From contig CM039122.1 of assembly GCA_022036555.1 (NCBI GenBank), forward strand, positions 496,001 to 560,000: 64,000 nt of DNA. The letters are read 5' to 3'. The DNA is from Microstegium vimineum (Eukaryota; Streptophyta; Magnoliopsida; Poales; Poaceae). The position numbers and the translations under genes are program-made. How positions within the stretch are numbered: position 1 is the first letter of the stretch; each line of letters begins with the position of its first letter. This document shows positions 22,191 to 33,949 of the stretch, piece by piece. The notes below the pieces were generated by a model that was given only the letters and a program-made list of their open reading frames with translations, was not told where the DNA came from and searched no databases.

Positions 22191-23309
22191 TAAGGAATAA
22201 CAGGACTCCTTGGAAGTAGTTTGTTTATTGAAAGTATAAAGCTGAACTGAAATTGGAACACTTATGATTTACCAGTTCCGCATGTGTGTGAAACAAGGTT
22301 GAAAGTAGTACTGAGTACTGACCAACCTTGTTTGAGGAATTGTAATAAACTAAAAACTCAGTCAGCTTGTGCATGGGTAAACCTCACAAAAAAAACTGAT
22401 ATCATAAAAGAATAACAGTACAATAATTTTCACTCTAGTGCACATGATATTCAATCTTGATTACAGACTGAGTTATAAAATTTGTTCTACTAGATGATTA
22501 CAATAATGAGAAGATTTTATCTTAGATGATTTCATATAGTTGAGGCGCGCAGCCAATCAATTGCAGTTAGCGCAAGTTCATCTACCTGATTGCTCAATCC
22601 AGTGCAAGCAATAGTTGCCCATGTGATGGGATGTTACCTCCCATTAGTGTTAGCGAATTTTCATGTCTCAGATTCTTTGGTCTAGATGGGATTTAGTAGT
22701 ACATGGCAAATGCAGTATGCTGCATACATAAGGAGGACAGCTATTACTGTACTATTCTGACACACCCTTTCCGGGTCACAGTAACCTAGCTAGTGAACAT
22801 CCACCAGTATTCCGATTCCAAATTAGCTTTTGGATTTTGGTTTACTAGTTGTGAGTCCATGCATTCTCATCACCGAATTGGAACAAGGTTGCCAAGAAGC
22901 ATGTGGTTGTTCTTGTAGAGTGTGGTCATGAATCATGAAATGTTCATCAGTTCCAGTGTATTCTTGTGTGATGAGGCATTAAACTGAAGAGTGTCTTGGA
23001 TCAATTCCTGCTCTGTTGTGGTTGCACGTGCACCAAATTCAATTTCTGCTGTGGTTGCATCAATTTCATCAGTGTATGTTTGTTTTTGTTTTCACTGAAC
23101 ACAAGACGAATTCGTATGGTCGCTCCAGTCCAAGAAAATGTTTGACTCTGTCACTCGCGGGGCCATTGCCAGTCTCGCTGGCTCCTGGGCCCCACTGCCA
23201 ACGTGTTGACACTATGCACCCATTAGTTCCATGTGTCAATATGATTTAGCAAAATCCAATTGGTTGGTGATATCAGTGTTAAATGAATTATGCTTTTGTT
23301 CTGATGGTA
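22191..23309. other. Spacer of the inverted repeat
   Basis: No gene recognised. Together with the start of the arm B extension (23310-23791) it forms the loop of the long inverted repeat. A partial second copy of the CATTAGCTCC…TGTCAATGTGA phrase at 23222-23310 resembles 23415-23480. Confidence 0.55.
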
Positions 23310-25068
23310 CTGCCCTAACAACTTAAGCCTCAGCCAAGAAAGGTCTGCAGCAGGAGAGATAATATAAAAGCCTATGTACTTTGACATCGTGTCTATCTTT
23401 GATCTTGTTCGTTCATTAGCTCCGATCTGTCAATGTGACTTAATAACATTCGAATGGTTGATGATAACAGTGCTATATATAGAGGCCTATTTATCTTCAA
23501 CTTGAGTCCATTGTCTTATATTGAGTTGGTGCAAGTGTTGCTGTTAACTGCTCTTTTGTATGTGAGAAGTAATTCTTCATCGAGGGGGGAGTTGATTCCT
23601 AAATCATCTAATGTTCTTCAAAATTGTTAATTTCTGCAGCTTTGGGAGCAGCTTTTAAAGGCGAGGGAGCAAGTGCCGATGGCTCAAGCACATGAACACC
23701 TATGATGACGGTTTGTAAATTTGGAAAGTTGAGGTGATCATGTCATATGAGAACTTGAGCAAGGGGAAACTGGGTGGTGGTAATGGTAAATAGCATGAGA
23801 TCATGACGGTTTGTCTTTGTTGTCTCCTCGGTTCTGTTAGTAGTAACTTTGTCAAACTGTCTTTGGTTCTTTTTCCCTTTTGCTGCGTTGGGTTTTACTC
23901 CCTGCGGGTGAGTTTTTTGTTGCCCAGATGCTGGAGAGCTCTGGTAGGTTACCCTGGTTAACCCGTCTATGCTGTAAACCGTTTGTCAGATTCTGGTCTT
24001 TTATGCAAATATAAGGCCGGGGCTTTCCAGGCCCTTGAACTCTAAAAAATATAGCATGAGATCTATGATGAGACAACACCTTTTGCATCCATGAGATTGT
24101 TGTTGGCCACGTTGGCCTTTAGGGTCTGTGTTTCCATTAAGCCTTTTCACTTGGTTTGTATCTCTAGAAGTCCAAAGTTATTTTGCTCAATAAAAAAGTC
24201 CAAACTTATGTTGGCCTTGTATGTAAGCTGTTTGCCCCTGCATCCTACTTGGTCTATGACTGCTTGTGACGGACTGTGACTATATGTGCTCTAGGATTCC
24301 TGCTTGTGATGAAAACCTGAAACGTGGATATTATTCCGTCCTTTTTCTTAAAAATTCTAAGCCCAATAAAATGGGTATTATGAAATCAAAACACTACGGA
24401 GTACAGCTTTATATGCTCCATGGTGTACCTACATAAATCTAGTGTGTTTTAACATCCAGTGGTGATGGTGCATGTCGAACAATGTTGACAATTCCCTTTC
24501 AACTTACCGAAGTTGTTCTGTGTTTCTTAGCGGTGCCTCCGTTCTTTTGGGAATGAAGCGTGTGATGCTGAACTGAAGTTTGGCTCATGAGTTAGTATCA
24601 CTAAATGGCATCTACCTAGTGATTTGCTTTCTTTTTGAGCTGATTAGTGGCTTTGAATGCAAGATTTTTTTTTGACAGAAATGAATGCATGAATTAGAAC
24701 ATCAGGAACTTTGCTGAGGTCACTGTCCCAAGCTGAAGAGATGGGCTTTAGCACTCTGCAGCATAGGCAAGGATATGGAGATGTAACCATGAACACAGAA
24801 ATGTTGCACCAACTGTCAGTTTGTGTTTGTTCTTACCGAATACAATGCAAATTACTGAATACAATGTTTGTGACAGCTCTTGCATCAAGTGACGAAAAGA
24901 AAGAATGAAGCAGATGAGGTAAGCAATAGTTTTTTTTTAGAAAAAAGGGAGAGCCAAGTAAACAATAAATTATGAAGTGCAAATTGAGTAACTGAACCCC
25001 GTAAACCAAATATATAATGACACCACTGTAAACCAAGTACCGCACAGATAAACATGCAATTTAAATCT
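23310..25068 (-). repeat. Arm B (23792-25068) with older extension
   Basis: 23792-25068 is the reverse complement of arm A, including the LINE copy with CATGAGATC at 23794-23802 and 24055-24063. The extension 23310-23791 is not in arm A but matches 26400-26830 in inverted orientation (for example TTTGACATCGTGTCTATCTTTGATC and TTCTGCAGCTTTGnGAGCAGC). The block may derive from the 3' part of a gene, since GACATCGTGTC and GAGCAGCTT stretches look exon-like. Confidence 0.8.
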
Positions 25069-25179
25069 TTTTTTTTCTCGAATATGCAGGAGGACTGCAT
25101 ATCATTGCATTAAGAGAAAGAGAGATAGGCCAAAATAGCCATATATCATTGCAATTTAAATCTGATCACTATATCTAGA

Positions 25180-26830
25180 AGTAAAAGTTGTTCAAAAAGA
25201 AAAAGAACCATAGCCTTGGCAAGTTTGCTGACGTTCTAATCTAGTTCAGCTCCAAAAAGGAACTCAGTTCCTTTTAACAATCTGTCACGGCAACTAACCT
25301 GGAAGGAAGCAAAACGCTGAGTATATATTATTTACAGGCTACCAAAAAAATTGTGCATCAGCAACACAGATAAATGATGACAACTAAATCATGATCCAAA
25401 TTCCAATCAGCATCACTATTCATCCATTCCCAGGAGCCCCTGCTAAGCAAACACACAACAGCTTCTGTAAGTTGAAACGGAAGCCTTGACATTGTTCATG
25501 CTTCAATGCCCGCATTCGACAAGGTGAAGCATGATTCACCATATCACCATCTTCTGCAACCTTGTTACATTTAAACTGGACTTCAAGTGCAGAGCCATAT
25601 ACTGATAACTGATGAACCATTCAGCAAAATGAAACGAACAAAGATGAGCGGATATGTATGAACAGAGTTTCAACAATGCTCTGTGGCAAAGTGTCAGACT
25701 CCCGCAGCAACGAAAGAGAGTCAGAAGTAAGAATGCATACTTTGTTTAGTTGATTCCTCATGGCTAGCAGATTAAGTTACACATCTCCTAATGTAATAAA
25801 GATGGAAATTGATATGCATGGGGTGAAAACTGATGTGCTTTGTTATTCTTTGAGATGATGTCAATTCTTTTTCCACCCTTTAGTTTGACCTATGCACAAG
25901 TTTAATTATGCCAAATGGCCTCTGTCCTGATCGTGTTGTGGTTTCAAGGATCACACATATAAAGTGTCTGAATTCGGATGTTCACCAGATTAGCCACAAA
26001 AGTAAATAACACAACAATAAATTAACAATTTCCTGGTTATCCAATCAAAATTTTGAAACATACCGACATTATGTAGGAACAACATGAAACATTTGAAATT
26101 GAAGTGTTTTGATTTCACAATGCTCATTTTCTAGGGCCTACACGTTTTTAGAAGAGAAAGGAACAATTAATATGCAGATTCCAGGTTTTCATCACAGGCA
26201 AAAATCCTGGACAGCATATAGTCACAGACCAAGTAGGACAATTCAGTGGTAAACAGCTCACAGACAAGTCCGATATGGCCTTGGGCTTTCATAGAGACAG
26301 ATCAAGCTAAAAAGTTTACAAGAAACACAAACCATAAAGGCTAACAAGTTAAGGTCAATCAGCAAATTGTGCTGTCCCACCAAAGATCTCATGCTAGCTA
26401 GTTACCATTACTGCTACTCAGTTTTCCCTTGCTCGAGCTCTCACATGAGCACCTCAAGTCTTTCATGCACTTGAGCCACCAGCACTTGGTCCCTCATTTG
26501 TACAAGCTGCTCACAAAGCTGCAGGAATTTACAAATTTTGAGAAAAAACATTAGATGCTTAAGGAATCAACTACCCCTTGATGAATAATTGCTTCCCACA
26601 AACCAAACATAAGTTAAGAGCTACACTTGCAACAACTCAACAGAAGACACTGGACAATATGCCCCTTAATTTAACACCGATGCCACCAACTATTTGAATT
26701 TTGTTAACCCACATTGACAGATGGAGCTAATGGATCAATAGGATCAAAGATAGACACGATGTCAAAGCAATGGCTGTTTCTATTAGCCCTCCTGCTGCAA
26801 CCTGGAGACCTCCCTAGCTTAGGCTAAGTT
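25180..26830 (+). repeat. Third, diverged copy (C) of the inverted-repeat unit
   Basis: It runs parallel to arm A, with roughly three quarters identity by eye over 26090-26400 and patches at 25400-25520. It lacks the LINE insertion and continues to 26830 as the partner of the arm B extension. On the minus strand 26440-26520 could be read as LCEQLVQMRDQVLVAQVHER, a possible old exon downstream of the F-box remnant. Confidence 0.7.
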
Positions 26831-26996
26831 GTCAGGGTCTTACTGTCAGAATCAGAACAAAACAAGCTTAAAAATAGATGAAGAGAATCCTAGGCATATT
26901 AAAAAGTTCCATAGATGATCCAACATAAAAACATTTAGGTAGGAATTAGGATAACACCAGTTTGAGAAGAGGTCCTGATATTCCACTTTTGTAAAA

Positions 26997-27935
26997 CTAA
27001 TTGTTCTTGAGCATACCATCCAAAATAGCCATGTTGGCATCCCTTTCAAACACTGCTCGTTCTAAATATTGTAAAAACAAAAAACTAGGCGACGGTGTAC
27101 CTGGAGTGCAAAAGCTCATGTAAGGAACAACAGTGTTGATACTACGCATGCCCTTGCCCTTGAAAAACTTCACCACCTTATCAGTTTTCAGATCAACTGC
27201 GTAGAGCCAATTGTTCACCGACAAGAAAACGGTATCAAAGGGAGGATCTGTAAAGCCGGCCACATGAGGTTCAGCTGACCCCAAGAGAGCGTCGTCAGGG
27301 AGGAGCCTCAATGGCTCTGGTTTGCATCCACCCAACACCAACAGCTTCGTCGTCGCTGGACCACGTCCACATGTGGAGCGCGTGATGATGTATGGTGGCA
27401 ATCCCCAGTCCACCACCCTCCCCTCCGTGGTTATGAACACATTTGACTGATTGAAGGAACATTCAGTTGGGAATTCAATCCTACAGACCTGTCCCAACTG
27501 CAGATCGTACTTGAGGATTTCGTTGGACATTGGGAACCCAAAGTAGAGGTCATTATTCCCCACACACTTGCTGGTCATCCATGGAGGTGAGCCGATTGAG
27601 AGGTGAGTGGAGATTGGGCCGTTCCATGTATCAGTTTCAGATGAGTAGAGTAGGTGTAGATGAAGGCCCTCCTATCAAGACGAAGACAGCCTACAAGAAC
27701 CACGAGGAAGTGTCCACGGTGACAATCAAGGTGATTGCAGGCGCCGCCGGCATCGGAGGTGGCAGAGCAGAGAACCGCCGCAGCTAAACAGAGCACCCGC
27801 GGCGACGGGATGGTCACGATCCGCCACTCCTTGGCGATGGGATCACATACGACGAGGTCAAAGCCTCTGGCAGCGTCCGGTGCTGGCTCGTCCCGGCCGC
27901 CGACGAGGACGCGGCGGAGTCATTTAAGACATGGA
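26997..27935 (-). pseudogene. F-box-protein-like gene remnant
   Basis: The minus-strand frame includes FDLVVCDPIAKEWRIVTIPS, CNHLDCHRGHFLVVLVGC, WMTSKCVGNNDLYFGFPMSN, RVVDWGLPPYIITRSTCG, and VNNWLYAVDLKTDKVVKFFK. This is the layout of the C-terminal propeller-like part of large grass F-box families (from memory). There is a frameshift near 27640 (FIYTYS joins SETDTWNGPISTHL only after an indel), and the 5' end is cut at about 27935 by MITE-like DNA, so the F-box itself is absent. A GT...AG pair around 27103-27062 could be an intron near the 3' end. Such truncated adaptors would not bind SKP1. Confidence 0.65.
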
Positions 27936-28152
27936 CATTGTTTCCAATATATATGACACTTTGACATGTAATTTTGAGAAGTATAAAATTCTAAATAGAT
28001 AGAGAAAATTATATATTATGAAAGTAATTTTCATGATGAACATAGTAACGTTAACCATGTGTTAATCAATGTAACTTTTCATATATTGAAGGACTATAAG
28101 AGTTTGACTGTCTAAAATCTTAAAATGTCCTACATTTTTTGGAGGGAGTCGT
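27936..28152. mobile_element. Partial Stowaway-like MITE
   Basis: Its right end (AAATGTCCTACATTTTTTGGAGG then GAGTC) is Stowaway-like; the left end is poorly preserved. It abuts the truncated 5' end of the F-box remnant. Confidence 0.5.
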
Positions 28153-29809
28153 GTATTTAGTCCTTGTATATTACACAACAGGATAATTGAAATTCTGAAA
28201 CACATTATTGTTGATTCTTTCCTATGAATTCCACCCCATGTTTGTTCCCAGTTTCTCTAGGCATTATAATCATGCTTATGCTTGTACATAACTTTCAGTT
28301 TCCATGCTATCAGCTACTGCTCTCATGCAATTGCCTGACATATCAAACAATGTGCAGGCATGTCAATGAGCTGACCACAAAGTTGGAGCTTACAAACAAA
28401 CGCGATAACACGGATGAAGAGTTCAAGGCTGCACAGCTCTAGGAGCAAGGAGAGACATATTTATAGAACTTGTCTGATGCTCAGATGGAACTTAAAACTT
28501 TGGTTGATGCAATAGCTTCTGCAAGTCAACGGGAAGCAGAAGCTCATGAAACTGCGATTGGTTTGGCCAAAGAGAATGAAGAATTGAGGATGCCGCTTAA
28601 GGTTGTGATTGAGGATAACAAGAGATTGGTTGAGCTCTATGAACATGCTGTTGTCAATGTTGAGGCAAATCAAGATGTAGAAAACCCTGTGAATGAATAT
28701 CTGTTGAATACCCAAACAATTGCCACATCAGATTTGCATGCACATGACTCATCCAATTTGGCAGAGGAGTCTAATATAGTAGATGAAAAATACACCAATG
28801 AGGACAATTTCTCACGAATTGCATCTGTTGAATTGCATGGTTACATGGTATGTTGGTATTGTCCTTATGTGCTACTCAAAAGATCTTTACTGTACATAAG
28901 TATACTAGCTTGTCATTGGTCTAAAGTTCTTTATTTTACATAGGAAATTTTAGTGTCAAGTGTCAAAACACAGGTAGAGAAATTTTACAAACTTGGCTTG
29001 ACATTATAACTTTGCTTAGGTCCCTTTCTTCATTGGTGGCAGTTTTTGAATTTTAGTTGCAGCCTAAGATTAAAACGACTTAAGATATGGAAAAATGTGT
29101 GCACAAGTTGTGGGTAATTATGAGTCATTTCCATACTTGAAAAACGTGTGTTTATGAGATTTATACAATTGAAAATGCTATGCAAGCAATTGTTTATTAT
29201 TCCTTGTTCTAATTCATATGCACATATTCCTTTTTTGCTCCACCAACTATCAAGTAGAGTGAAGAATCATCTTTCTTTTTAGTCGAATGCGGAAAGCCAA
29301 TGGATGATTCCGCATGGGGCTTTTAGTAGAGATTTTTTTTGTCTTGTGTGGACAATCAACAAACATTTCTTGCTGTTCTCGTACAATATATGCTGATCCA
29401 TTATTTATTTTTGGCTTTCAGATGTGTGGTAATGGAACCCATTGCTTTATTACACAAGATAGTGGAATTGATATTGTCCATTATATTCCTGATTTTGGTC
29501 AAGAGTCATGATGACCATGGTGTTTGCCTTGCACTTGGGATACATTTATTCTTAGTTTCATGTATATCAGGGTAACTGATAGCTGCATCATGGGCAAAAA
29601 ATATATGAAAGAGGTAGTCATTTGGCCAGATAGTCTATCACACATTTAGTTTGACACTATTATTAAAATTGATGCTTCTTTAATTGAATGTGGCTCAAAA
29701 ATAGTGTGTTGTTATTTGTACGTTGATTTTAACCTACTAATCTTCATATTTTTATTTTTATTTGTTGAAAATTATAAGGTTCCCATAGCAACGCACGGGC
29801 ATTTGCTAG
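28153..29809 (+). mobile_element. Helitron-like element (5' end not located)
   Basis: Grass Helitrons typically finish with a phrase like GCAACGCACGGGCATnTGCTAG. Here AGCAACGCACGGGCATTTGC then CTAG ends at 29809, followed by T. A 5' TC end was not identified, so the start is nominal. Cargo includes the KIN-12 fragment; 28851-29800 otherwise looks intronic, with one exon-like patch after TTTCAG at 29415. Confidence 0.6.
28357..28850 (+). pseudogene. KIN-12-type kinesin tail fragment
   Basis: One exon-like block, preceded by GTGCAG and followed by a GTATGT donor, encodes a coiled-coil segment: HVNELTTKLELTNKRDN, then DAQMELKTLVDAIASASQRE, AEAHETAIGLAKENEELRM and LVELYEHAVVNVE. I recognise this as the C-terminal stalk of plant KIN-12 phragmoplast kinesins. 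Two in-frame TAG codons (28440-28442, 28464-28466) break it, both where CAG would fit. No motor domain is present. The fragment lies upstream of a Helitron-like 3' terminus at 29809, so capture by a Helitron is likely. Confidence 0.7.
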
Positions 29810-29928
29810 TAATGCTATAAGACAATTCTTTTTGACACATGGCACATGGCATCAAAATAAATTTGACGAATCTTTTTGTTAATTTTTAGTGTTTGGATAC
29901 CTTGGCAAATGGTAAATGACACACATAC

Positions 29929-30043
29929 AAAGACAATTCTACCCCTAATAATTGCATTCTCATTCACATGTCAAGCATAGGAGGGAGGGGTATGAGTGGG
30001 AGGATTTTTCTATTTGCCACGACAAATGACAAATTTATTTTTT
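29929..30043 (+). repeat. Repeat shared with 35820-35936
   Basis: Contains AGACAATTCTACCCCTAATA, CATAGGAGGGAGGGGTATGA and TTTGCCACGACAAATGACAA, found again nearly unchanged and in the same direction at 35820-35936. Part of it is repeated at 35777-35812. Flanking GTTTGGATACCTTGGCAAAT (about 29891) and GTTTGGATCCATTTGGCAAA (about 30054) suggest a hAT-like MITE. Confidence 0.75.
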
Positions 30044-30617
30044 TGCCTTGCATGTTTGGATCCATTTGGCAAAATAAAAAACAACAAAAACTAAAGAAAT
30101 AATTGCATTCTCATTCACATGTCACTAAAGGGTTTAGAGAAACAATTTTGCTAAAAAAAATGTTGGTACCTATATCTATAAAAAGAAATAAAAAAACCCA
30201 TTACAGGATCCCAACAAAGGCCTCTATAGCCAACAAACAAGAGCCCATGCAAGCGCATATTGTATCCTTTTAAAGACGTTCGACCGGCTTTTCGACCTTG
30301 GAGTTTTAAGCTGAGGTTCACCTCATAGAGCTGTCGAGGTGGAACTAATCATACCGCCGGGCGCCTATCGCCACTCGGCGTCGGGCTCACCAGCCACGCC
30401 TGGGCTGTGCGGGAATAGGTAAGTTGGGCTGTTTTTTTTTCCTTTCAATGGGCCTGGGCCATATCCAAATCGCTCCACCAGGTCCGAGGCGTATCTTGTG
30501 CTTGCTATAATAATATAATGAAACGTGCGTGCATCTATTGAATTGCACGAGTCAGAAACGAAACCCGCGACCGATCCGGGATCGAGGAGGACTCCGACTC
30601 CCAGCCGCGCGCTCGCA
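30044..30617. other. Gene-free repeat-derived DNA
   Basis: No gene seen. A block at 30270-30420 (GACGTTCGACC … GTCGAGGTGGAACTAATC) resembles decayed dispersed grass repeats. Confidence 0.5.
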
Positions 30618-30622
30618 GTATA

Positions 30623-30707
<85 letters not shown>
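30618..30707. repeat. (TA)n microsatellite
   Basis: About 90 bp of almost pure TA with one TTTT interruption. Confidence 0.95.
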
Positions 30708-30709
<2 letters not shown>

Positions 30710-32503
30710 TAGTTCTATATAGATTATCAAGGGCTTTGGGTTGGGTTGTCATCCTTTTTTTACTATTATATCGGAAAACTACTATATATATATGTATCCT
30801 TCTTGTTTGCCTACTCTACATTGATGATGTGTTGAAGTTGATTGGAGACCTCGATGAATTAAGTGTTGAATTATGTTATGTTTCATATTAATTAATTTCC
30901 TGGATTTGTATCTGTTGAATTTTTGAACTGCTTTAAGATGTGTTGCAATTTATTGGGTGTATAGGTAGCGAACGGGTATAAACTTTTGTAACCCATCTAT
31001 ATTATTTTCATCTCCCACCGATCGACTGCATGGTGGCCTTGCCGTGCAGCCTTCGATGGCAGTCCGCGGAGCTGTGGGTGGGTGTGGCTGAGCCTTTGCA
31101 CGCTGCTTCCCCCTTATGCTCGCGGCGGATTGTGGTTAGAGATCTCCGCGCGCCGCTTTCGTCATGCTGACGGCCGCAGAGGAGCCCGGCGCCATCGACT
31201 TTTGTAACGGCCTGTTGTCGATAGGTCGAACACATATCGCCGAGGATGTCGCGGCATCGCAGGTGCTGTGCCGACGTCGCTGGTTCACCATCAACATTGC
31301 AAGGGTGTGGGGGAGAGGACACCGCCGCCGGCGAGTGACGCGGGGGAGTCGACGGGGCCGGGGTTGAGACGGCATGGCATGTCATGCCATCTCGCGACCC
31401 CGTCGTTGTAGCTCTTCTCATCGTCCTGGCGGCGGAGGCGAGGAACCATAGGGAATTGAAACGCGCAGACTGGTTTGGGGTGGGTGACCTCGGCTCCTCC
31501 GCTCGCTTCCATTACACGGGGAAGCGTGAAGCCCCTCGGAGCAGGCGCCTTACCAGCACCAACCAGGAGCAGAAAGTCCCGCCGTACAACCAAGGCGGTG
31601 CCGGACTACGTACCGGCCAACCACAGGTTGTCCTCAAGGTTCGCCATGGCCATCCTGACCACGCTGATCTAGTAGGAGACGGAGACGGAGGGGAAAGAAA
31701 ACATGGGTGGAGGAGGAGAAGGACGTGGAGTTGCGTGAAGCAAGGATGGGATTGGAGGCAACAGGGATAGAGGAGTTGCGTCGGCCCAACAGGGATGAAG
31801 GGCGGTGCCGGAGCGGAGGATTAGAGGTGACGGAGGGGTCGACAATCTAGAGATGATGCGGAGACCTCTGGTGTGGCCGGTTTTTTTGTCGCACACGCAC
31901 GACCCCTCTTGTGGCGCGGCGGAGACCGAACGGGCTACAGAGGTGGGCCCAGGAAAGCCACGCGGTTAGGAGGGAGAGGCCAATGGAGCGCTGATGCTCG
32001 CGCCAATCCGTGATTGGGCAGACGTACGTAAACAGTAACATAAACAGTAGTAGAGGCGCTCACAAACCGCGGATTCCAGGAGCTATATGAAGTTTCATAC
32101 GCGTAAAGAGAAGCATAGCAGCCTCCATTTGATTATTCACACAGCATGGGCTTTGTCAACTTGCCACCACTTAATGAATGTTAGGCAATTATATTCATGC
32201 ATATATAGAAGCAGCAGAGACTCACATTATTGATTGAAGTCACATATCCCTTCTTGAGCCAACATTTCCTTGGCGTATGGAGACCAACACCTCCTTATAG
32301 AGATACCATCATACAAAGGACAGCTAAGCTGATCACTATAGTTCACTACTCCCGTGCAATTCTATCAAAGGTAGATTCGTACAGACACTCAGCTCTTGTT
32401 TACAATCCAAATTCCATATGTTTTACGCTCTCATGTGTGCTGACTAATGCTATATGCTACTTTTCATGAGCAGGGAAGGGACACTATAGATGCTTGAATC
32501 CTA
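30708..32503. other. GC-rich gene-like stretch of unknown origin
   Basis: 31040-31960 is GC-rich, with open frames on both strands but none that I recognise or that is clearly favoured. It may be a captured gene fragment. The flanks are AT-rich and show nothing definable. Confidence 0.45.
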
Positions 32504-32959
32504 ATGGCAGAGATGGTCAGTTCTGCAGTTGTCCAAGAGGCAGGTAGCCAAATCTTATCTGATCTGATTCACAGGCATGAGGGGAAACAGAAAGTGATGG
32601 ACAACGAGAACATGGAGAGGCTAGAGATGGCGCACATCAAGTTGGGGTGTGCTCTCGAGACATCTGAAAAGTGGCAGATGATCATTGATGCATCGTTGTT
32701 GCGTTGGCGGAAAAATCTGAAGCGTGCTGCTCAAGAGTGTGACGACACGCTCAACAAGTGCAAGCATAGAATCCTGGAAGATCAAACGGCGGCTTTAATC
32801 GTTTCCACCAGGTTTGGCTTCGATGATCTCTCTCGTGAAGACAGCCAGCCATATCACGTGTGGATGGCAGATGGCTCGCACGGAGAGCAACGCGGCGCGG
32901 GCCTGCATCATATCAGCAAGGCGAACGAGCGTGCGGGCCAGTGTGTGGGAGCTAGCTGA
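32504..32959 (+). pseudogene. NLR-type coiled-coil (Rx-N-like) fragment
   Basis: The frame MAEMVSSAVVQEAGSQILSD … LEMAHIKLGCALETSEKWQM … LLRWRKNLKRAAQECDDTLN matches the N-terminal coiled-coil part of grass NLR-related (RGA-like) proteins, including the RWRxxLKRAAQECDD motif near residue 70. After about residue 95 (KCKHRILEDQ) similarity fades to VWMADG, then to unrelated GC-rich sequence, and the frame stops at 151 aa. No P-loop or LRR follows. I take it as a truncated fragment, though a short expressed coiled-coil protein cannot be excluded. Confidence 0.55.
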
Positions 32960-33730
32960 TAGCCTGCCTGCCCTGCAACTACAATCGTGCGCGGCGAGCT
33001 CACGTACAGAGAGTTCAGGGCCAGCGGTGCGAGCGTGCGCCATCGGTGTGGCGAGAGTTCACGGCAAGTGCTTTGTGCATGCACGGCCAGCGCGTGGGCC
33101 GGAGTGCGCACAGGACACGGCAACCAGCCGGTGGCCATCACGGGCACGGCGTGGCGAACGTGCGCGGCCGGCTCTGTGGGCGTGCACTGCCAGTGCGGCG
33201 AGCGGGCGCAGCCTCTCTTTCACCTGTGCCAATTCTTGGCCACCCTTGGATTGGATTGTCCTTAGACGATGGATATGTATGGTAGGTACGCCGTGACTTG
33301 ACTTGCCACTGAATCTGCATCCACACAGGAGGAGGGCCAGGAACTGGTGGTCGCCGTTGCTCTTGGAGTTGGAGGTCGACAGGATCATGCATGTCCTCGA
33401 TCGCGCTGCTCCTCTGGAATCTCTGTCCTCTGATTTGTCTGTACTCTGTCTGAAAACACAAAAAAGATTTTTTTTTTGGGTTCAGTTCATACTCTTCCTC
33501 TTCTCCACAACCATGCATGATCACAAACTCAAAGAACAAAAAGTTCAGAAGCTTGCCACTGACACTGACAGAAGTGCTGAGGATCACGGTGGCTTTCTCG
33601 TCCCTCCTGGGTTCTTGAGCTGACAGTACTGACAGACACCGGGAAGTGTGCAATTAGCAGCAGGATTAATTAGCAGAGCCACACATGCAGAGATGCCAAC
33701 ATGGGCGATCGAGGAAGCAGTTTTTTTTTT
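32960..33730. other. GC-rich unclassified DNA downstream of the NLR fragment
   Basis: 32880-33260 is GC-rich with overlapping frames in several phases, none recognisable; 33300-33650 has no gene. It may be repeat-derived. Confidence 0.45.
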
Positions 33731-33860
33731 GGCCTTGAGGGCATATGCCCTCGCGATTCGCATTGAGATGCATGCACAACAAAAAAGAGATAATATAATA
33801 TTGTCACTCTACTGTTGTGCACACATCTCAATGGAAATCGCATGTGCCCTCCAGGGCAAA
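33731..33860. repeat. 130-bp imperfect foldback
   Basis: GGCCTTGAGGGCATATGCCC … CATTGAGATGCATGCACAAC pairs with GTTGTGCACACATCTCAATG … ATGTGCCCTCCAGGGC, giving a stem of about 45-50 bp with a small bulge and an AT-rich loop. It is likely a tiny foldback MITE. Confidence 0.75.
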
Positions 33861-33949
33861 GTTTACTTTCTCGGGCGATCGATGGTTAGAAAACTCGAGG
33901 TGGCTACTGCTGGGATGGAGAGTTCTAAATAGAGGAATAATAATAATAA

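Noticed and set aside
30525..30891. Frames full of alternating Tyr and Ile
   Set aside because: They are translation of the (TA)n microsatellite.
31008..31960. Possible protein gene in the GC-rich block
   Set aside because: Several overlapping frames on both strands, none with a recognised domain or clear splice structure.
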